Below, in pieces: positions 59,636 to 64,000 of a DNA stretch of 64,000 bases; position 1 is the stretch's first letter, and the number at the start of each line of letters is the position of its first letter. Origin of the DNA: CALBPI01 sp963922335 (GTDB lineage: Bacteria; Pseudomonadota; Gammaproteobacteria; Steroidobacterales; Woeseiaceae); contig CAWUIB010000003.1 in NCBI GenBank assembly GCA_963922335.1, forward strand, positions 310,001 through 374,000, written 5' to 3'. The notes under the pieces are model-generated. The model had not been told where the DNA came from. It ran no database searches and was given only the letters and a program-made list of their open reading frames with translations. Both the position numbers and the translations under genes were made by a program.

Positions 59636-61134
59636 ATGGATTGAAGCGCATCTTTATTGGTACAGCGATGTTGACTCTTGCGGCCTGTGGCGGCGGTGGC
59701 GGTGGTGGCTCCGCACCACCCCCGAATACCGGTGGCGGCGGTGGAGCCGGGGGCGGTGGTGGCTCCGGCGGTGGCGGCAACACGGGCGGTATCGGCCGCA
59801 CGGGTCTTGCCGTGGGACCGGTCAGCAACTTCGGCAGCGTCGTGGTTAACGGCGTCCGCTACGATACGAGCCAGGCGGTGTTCACACTGGACGGAGCAGC
59901 CGGCATAGAGTCGGATCTCGATATCGGTGACATTGTCCTCGTTCGCGGGTCGATCGACGAAGACGGTATCAACGGCGTCGCCGACGAAGTCTTCTATGAC
60001 GAGGCGGTGAAAGGTCCGATCGACAGCATCGATATCGCCAACGACCGCATCGTCGTGCTGGGTCAGACGGTATTGATCAACGCCGAAACCTCATTCGACG
60101 ATGACTTCATGCCTGCCAACATCGAAGGATTGACAGCAGGTGAATTCGTAGAGATCAGTGGCCTGCCTAATTCGGCTGGCGAGATCATCGCGTCGCGCAT
60201 TGAGCCGGAATCCGATACGAGTGAATTCGAGGTCACAGGTTTCGTGGCGAACCTCGATACCGCCGCACAGACGTTCGAGATCAATGCGCTGACCGTGGAC
60301 TACGCGACCGCCATGCTGGAGGACTTCCCCAACGGTGAGATCGGCGAGGGTGATCTGGTCGAGGTCGAGGGCTCGCAGCGTGACGCCAACGGTGTGTTGA
60401 TCGCCGACGAGGTGGATTTCGAATCGGTTCTGCCGGATCTGAGCGGCACGGATGATGTCGATCTTGAGATCTCTGGATTGATCACACGCTTTGCGTCGAG
60501 CACCGACTTTGATGTGGCCGGAATCCCGGTGACCACCAACGGTGACACGGACTTTGAGAACGGCACGATCGCCGATCTTGCACTTGATGTTCGCGTCGAG
60601 GTCGAAGGCGAGCTGTCCTCTGAGGGTGTGCTCATTGCTGATGACATCGAGTTCCGCCCGGAAGCGTCGATCGAAATCGAAGCGCAGATTGACTCCATCG
60701 ATACCGCCGCTGGGAGCTTCGTAGTGTTAGGTATCACCGTGAATACCGATGCTTCTACGAAATTCGAAGACTTCAGTAGCGCGTCGCTGACACGCCTGAC
60801 GATCGAAGACCTTAGTGTTGGTGATTACATCGAGGTAGCGGCGGTGCCGCAGGAAGGCGTCAACACCGTCCTGGCTCGCACAGTGGAGCGAGACGATGAT
60901 GAAGAAGGCGAAGTGGTTCTCGAGGGAACGGTCACAGAAATCGCTGAGCCTTCGTTCACCATTCTGGGTGTCACAGTGACGACGGACGCGAACACGGAGT
61001 TTGAGTTTGACGATATGACACTGACATCCGCACAGTTCTTTGATTCGCTGATGATCGGTGATCAGGTCGAAGTCGAGGGTATCGAATCCTCGGACACCGT
61101 GATCGCTGCGGAGACGGTAGAACTCGACGACTAA
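59632..61134 (+). CDS. DUF5666 repeat lipoprotein with glycine-rich linker
   Basis: 500 residues. Lipobox LAAC (Cys19) is followed by an extremely Gly-rich linker (about 20-55) and then some five beta-rich repeats of DUF5666 (GLAVGPVSNFGSVVVNGVRY; IDIANDRIVVLGQTVLIN; repeated F-x-V-x-G-I-x-V-x-x and L-x-x-G-D-x-V-E-V-x-G patterns). The mature part is strongly acidic, with many Asp/Glu and few Lys. It is surface- or periplasm-facing; acid-rich repeats suggest metal binding, but that is a guess. Strong terminator right after. Confidence 0.85.
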   Translation: MNGLKRIFIGTAMLTLAACGGGGGGGSAPPPNTGGGGGAGGGGGSGGGGNTGGIGRTGLAVGPVSNFGSVVVNGVRYDTSQAVFTLDGAAGIESDLDIGDIVLVRGSIDEDGINGVADEVFYDEAVKGPIDSIDIANDRIVVLGQTVLINAETSFDDDFMPANIEGLTAGEFVEISGLPNSAGEIIASRIEPESDTSEFEVTGFVANLDTAAQTFEINALTVDYATAMLEDFPNGEIGEGDLVEVEGSQRDANGVLIADEVDFESVLPDLSGTDDVDLEISGLITRFASSTDFDVAGIPVTTNGDTDFENGTIADLALDVRVEVEGELSSEGVLIADDIEFRPEASIEIEAQIDSIDTAAGSFVVLGITVNTDASTKFEDFSSASLTRLTIEDLSVGDYIEVAAVPQEGVNTVLARTVERDDDEEGEVVLEGTVTEIAEPSFTILGVTVTTDANTEFEFDDMTLTSAQFFDSLMIGDQVEVEGIESSDTVIAAETVELDD

Positions 61135-61157
61135 TCGAGTCGATCGAGCTGAAACAG

Positions 61158-61189
61158 GGCCCGGTCAGCCACTGCTGACCGGGCCTTTT
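61158..61189 (+). terminator. Rho-independent terminator after DUF5666 gene
   Basis: Perfect 12-base-pair stem (arm GGCCCGGTCAGC, 61158-61169 with 61174-61185), loop CACT, then TTTT (61186-61189). Confidence 0.92.
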
Positions 61190-61326
61190 CGTTCGTCTTT
61201 GTCGACGTAGATTCTGCGCTGAAATATGTCAAGTTCCAGTCTATGTCTCTCCGCAACCGGTAGTCTCGTGGGATAAACAGAACGCAACCGTCAGTCAGAA
61301 GATGTGAACGCCTTTTCGGTGTAGAC

Positions 61327-61373
61327 CGGAATGACTTTCGGCAAGAAAAAGCGGAAATGACTTCCGGCAAGAA
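61327..61373. promoter_or_regulatory. Tandem dyad repeats upstream of haloperoxidase
   Basis: ATGACTTYCGGCAAGAA occurs at 61331-61347 and 61357-61373 (16 of 17 identical), 26 bases apart. Each copy is itself a dyad; the second reads CGGAA-ATGAC-TTCCG and the first has one arm mismatch. They end 53 bases before the haloperoxidase ATG. This is a likely operator pair for an unidentified dimeric regulator. Confidence 0.55.
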
Positions 61374-61425
61374 CCGCACAGGATGTGACAACAATAACCG
61401 GCGTCGTAACTCAAGGTGGGGAACC

Positions 61426-63087
61426 ATGACCAAAACCAATAAATCGCAAGAGCAAACGAAAGAAACCGGGCCAGAGTCGCCGGAACGTCGAGACTTCTTC
61501 GGCAAGTCGGCAATGGCTGCGGGTGCAGCGGCGATGCTGCCGGCGGGTGCTGCCATGACCAGCAATGCGCAGGCTGCTGTCATTCGTCGCAATCCGCGCC
61601 TTCGGCGGGACAATTCACTGGAGATTCGTACGGATGCTGCTGTCGAGCAGTGGTCGCAGCCGCTGCCGGCGCACCCGGATAACGGTGACGACGCTGCCTA
61701 CGCGAGCAAGATTGGCTCGTTCACAAAGGGCCTGCCGCACAACGAGCTGGGTGAGGTCGACCGACGCGCCTATCGCAAACTGAAACGTGCGTTGCGCACG
61801 GGAAGCGAGTCGCGGTTCGAAGCCATCCCGATGGGCGGTGCGCGTAAGTTGGCAAATCCACAAGCCACTTACGCGTATTCGATGGAAGGAGTCGACTCGC
61901 ACTGCACGAGCATGCCGGCAGCGCCTGCGTTTGCCGACCGCGACGAGATTGCGGAAATCGTCGAAGTCTATTGGCATGCGTTACTACGCGATGTGCCGTT
62001 CACGGAATACGCAACCGACTCGCTGGTCGCGAGCGCTGTTGCCGATATGAACAAGTTCGATTATTTCACTCAGCGCTATAACGGACCGGTCACGCCCGAA
62101 AACCTCTTCCGGGGTGAAACGCCGGGTGACCTCGCGGGTCCCTACGTTTCGCAGCTGCTGTTGAAAGACATTCCGTTCGGTCCAAGAACGATTTCGCAGC
62201 GCTATGACGTCGATGTGCCAGGGCTTGATTTCATGACCGGCTATGCGGAGTGGCTGGAGGTGCAACGGGGCAATGTGCCGAGCGCTTCGGTGTTCGATAG
62301 CACGCGTCGCTACATCAGCGACGGTCGCCGCATCGGCAGCTATGTGCATTTCGACTTCAGCTACCAGGCGTATCTCAGCGCGTCACAGATCATTACCGGT
62401 GGCCTTGGCATTAATCCGTGGGATCCGCGACTGCCTTACGATTTCTCCGCGACGCAGGGCCGGTTTGTGACTTTCGGTGGTGCGGATATCTTGTCCTTGA
62501 TCGCCAAGGTTGCTCACGAGGCCCTGAAAGCCGCGTGGTTCCAGAAATGGCAAGTGCATTTGCGACTGCGACCCGAGACCTTCGGTGGTCGGCTTCACAA
62601 CCACCTTACCGGCGCGAAGGAATATCCGATCAATAGCGCCATCAACGAGGTCAGCGTGTTCGACGAGACGTTCTCGCGTACCGGAACCTATCTGTTGCCG
62701 ATGGCGTATCCCGAGGGCAGCCCTACGCATCCTGCGTACCCGGCGGGCCACGCGACCATCGCTGGTGCTTGTACAACGGTGATGAAAGCGTTCTTCGATG
62801 AAGACGCCCCGATTCCTGATCCTGTGGTTTCATCTGCCGATGGATTGAGTCTGGATGCGTATTCTGGAGGCCCACTGACCATCGGCGGCGAACTCGACAA
62901 GCTCGCATCCAACATCGCGCTTGGCAGGGATATCGCAGGTGTTCATTGGCGTACCGATGGCACCGAGGGATTGCTGGTCGGAGAGCAGGTCGCAATCGGT
63001 GTGCTGCGCGATATCAAGCGCATCTACAACGAGTCTTTCGATGGGTTCTTCTTCCGTGGCTTTGCGGGGAATGACATCGTCGTGTAG
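61426..63087 (+). CDS. Tat-exported vanadium-dependent haloperoxidase
   Basis: 553 residues from ATG 61426 behind GGTGGGG. Residues 20-50 are a twin-arginine signal (ERRDFFGKSAMAAGAAAML). The vanadate pocket of algal-type bromoperoxidases is complete: WQVHLRLRPE (Lys/Arg region), PTHPAYPAGHATIAGAC (Ser-Gly-His type) and LGRDIAGVHWRTD (Arg, His). The enzyme uses H2O2 to oxidise halides, giving HOBr or HOCl. Marine bacterial forms may serve defence, quorum quenching or halogenation. The Tat signal implies folding with vanadate in the cytoplasm or a need for controlled export. Tandem dyads lie upstream, and a terminator follows. Confidence 0.9.
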   Translation: MTKTNKSQEQTKETGPESPERRDFFGKSAMAAGAAAMLPAGAAMTSNAQAAVIRRNPRLRRDNSLEIRTDAAVEQWSQPLPAHPDNGDDAAYASKIGSFTKGLPHNELGEVDRRAYRKLKRALRTGSESRFEAIPMGGARKLANPQATYAYSMEGVDSHCTSMPAAPAFADRDEIAEIVEVYWHALLRDVPFTEYATDSLVASAVADMNKFDYFTQRYNGPVTPENLFRGETPGDLAGPYVSQLLLKDIPFGPRTISQRYDVDVPGLDFMTGYAEWLEVQRGNVPSASVFDSTRRYISDGRRIGSYVHFDFSYQAYLSASQIITGGLGINPWDPRLPYDFSATQGRFVTFGGADILSLIAKVAHEALKAAWFQKWQVHLRLRPETFGGRLHNHLTGAKEYPINSAINEVSVFDETFSRTGTYLLPMAYPEGSPTHPAYPAGHATIAGACTTVMKAFFDEDAPIPDPVVSSADGLSLDAYSGGPLTIGGELDKLASNIALGRDIAGVHWRTDGTEGLLVGEQVAIGVLRDIKRIYNESFDGFFFRGFAGNDIVV

Positions 63088-63119
63088 TTGCTCCTGAACA
63101 GGATCAGCCAAATTCGAGA

Positions 63120-63144
63120 ATGGCCCCGAAAGGGGTCATTTTCG
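63120..63144 (+). terminator. Rho-independent terminator after haloperoxidase
   Basis: Stem ATGGCCCC (63120-63127) with GGGGTCAT (63132-63139, one G-T pair), loop GAAA, tail TTTCG. It separates haloperoxidase from the next gene. Confidence 0.8.
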
Positions 63145-63180
63145 TTTATGGTGGTCAGCCTATCGACGCGGAGCATTGCG

Positions 63181-64000
63181 ATGACACGGCACGAGATCGA
63201 AGCGACTGTTTTTGATTTGTATGACGAGTACTGCCACGGCCAGATCAGTCGGCGACAGTTTTTCGAGCGAGCCGGGAGTGCGGGTGCATTGATGGCAACC
63301 GCAATGCTGCCGAATTACGCGTCCGGACAAGAAGTGTTGTTTACCGATGAGCGGATCAAGGCGCACTGGGTGAACTACCCGTCCCCAGGAGGCAATAGCG
63401 GTGAAATGAGAGGTTATCTCGTGCAGCCGGCCGGCGAGGGACCATTTCCTGCCGTGGTCGTCATCCATGAGAATCGTGGGCTTAACCCTTATGTCCAGGA
63501 CGTGGCGCGGCGCGCAGCGCTAGCCGGTTTTCTAGCCTTGGCCCCCGACGGTTTGTTTCCTGTCGGTGGTTACCCGGGCAACGATGACGAGGGTCGCGTA
63601 CTGCAACGCAATCTGGACTCGGCGAAGCTTGCCACCGACATCGAGAATAGCGCTCGCTTTGTCAAGGCGCACCCGCTTTCGACCGGCAAGTTAGGTGCAA
63701 CTGGTTTTTGCTGGGGGGGTGGCATGGCCAATGCGCTGGCAACGCGGATGGGTGCGGACATTCACGCTGTCGCACCATATTACGGGCGTGCAGCTGATAC
63801 GGACGCTGTTCCCGATATCAAGGCTGCGGTGCAGGTGCACTACGCGGACAATGACCCCAGAGTCAACGCAATGCGAGCAGACTACGAACAGGCGCTTCAG
63901 GCAGCAGCTGTGACTTACGAGATGCATAGCTACCCCGAGACGCGTCATGGATTTCACAACTACTCGACGCCAAGATATGTCGCAGAGGCGGCCGCGTTAT
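63181..64000 (+). CDS. Tat-exported dienelactone hydrolase family protein (3' end beyond window)
   Basis: The frame is open from ATG 63181 to the window edge (273 codons). GGAG precedes the start. Residues about 23-50 contain a twin-arginine signal (SRRQFFERAGSAGALMATAM). The hydrolase domain has HENRGLNPYVQDVARR, the nucleophile Cys in GFCWGG, Asp in HYADNDPR and His in TRHGFHN, a complete Cys-Asp-His triad of the dienelactone hydrolase family. Exported members are often annotated as carboxymethylenebutenolidases, but true substrates are unknown. Only the C-terminal end is missing. Confidence 0.88.
   Translation, partial: MTRHEIEATVFDLYDEYCHGQISRRQFFERAGSAGALMATAMLPNYASGQEVLFTDERIKAHWVNYPSPGGNSGEMRGYLVQPAGEGPFPAVVVIHENRGLNPYVQDVARRAALAGFLALAPDGLFPVGGYPGNDDEGRVLQRNLDSAKLATDIENSARFVKAHPLSTGKLGATGFCWGGGMANALATRMGADIHAVAPYYGRAADTDAVPDIKAAVQVHYADNDPRVNAMRADYEQALQAAAVTYEMHSYPETRHGFHNYSTPRYVAEAAAL

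Noticed and set aside
59690..59800. GGC-rich repetitive stretch as a DNA repeat element
   Set aside because: It is in frame and codes for the glycine-rich linker after the lipobox of the DUF5666 protein.
61327..61373. CRISPR-like repeat
   Set aside because: Only two copies, 9 bases between them, each with internal dyad symmetry. This fits an operator, not an array.

Overview
The window comes from a marine-type, Gram-negative, aerobic heterotrophic gammaproteobacterium. This is inferred from gene content: several TonB-dependent receptors, many lipoproteins with clear lipoboxes, SelO, YceH, DUF1826/COG0523, a PEP-CTERM protein and an SLC45-type sugar transporter beside a GH13 lipoprotein. Rank below class cannot be fixed from the sequence alone. 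Coding density is high. Many genes overlap by 1 to 11 bases, indicating tightly coupled operons.

Left part (1-9720): the start of a secreted MsrA, an HDOD-GGDEF diguanylate cyclase facing an orphan sensor-less HATPase, a gamma-glutamyltranspeptidase lipoprotein, a flavin amine oxidase, TspO divergent from an ArsR-SRPBCC-DUF4287 operon with a palindrome between them, and SelO. Next (9793-17052) is a maltodextrin-type utilisation locus: a LacI-type operator, a large TonB receptor, an SLC45-like permease, a GH13 alpha-amylase lipoprotein, and a convergent LacI regulator split by one in-frame TAA stop.

Middle part (17374-31763): an AppA-like BLUF photoreceptor with a cobalamin/SCHIC-like C-terminus, a tandem DsbA-fold protein, a PEP-CTERM protein, a DUF4253 protein, a zinc-type COG0523 GTPase with DUF1826 behind a Zur-like box, an ABC module with two DUF3526 permeases followed by an M14-type deacylase, a PPOX flavoprotein, an exported SDR, a hydrolase-MarR pair with tandem operator-like repeats, and two small membrane proteins.

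The centrepiece (34248-51708) is a complete uptake [NiFe]-hydrogenase locus. It comprises hupSLC, a terminator, then hupDFGHIJK-hypABCDE-hypX-hoxA-hypF. The small subunit carries the extra cysteines of the oxygen-tolerant [4Fe-3S] proximal cluster. HypX (CO ligand synthesis in air) and HupGHIJK are also present. A near-perfect sigma-54 -24/-12 element precedes hupS and fits the NtrC-type regulator HoxA encoded downstream. No HoxJ/HupT kinase or sensory hydrogenase lies in the window. TonB receptors lie on both sides of the cluster, and an M1 aminopeptidase lipoprotein overlaps the end of hypF.

Right part (51705-64000): the M1 peptidase, a carboxypeptidase-regulatory-domain TonB receptor, a reverse operon (oligopeptide-binding lipoprotein, DUF302 lipoprotein, YceH), a DUF6502-DUF5666 pair, then a Tat-exported vanadium haloperoxidase behind tandem dyad repeats, and a Tat-exported dienelactone hydrolase that runs off the edge.

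The best candidates for new biology are the BLUF/SCHIC photoreceptor with its DsbA-fold neighbour, the nonsense-mutated LacI at an otherwise intact sugar locus, the hairpin that hides the start of the sugar permease, and the regulatory wiring of the hydrogenase.
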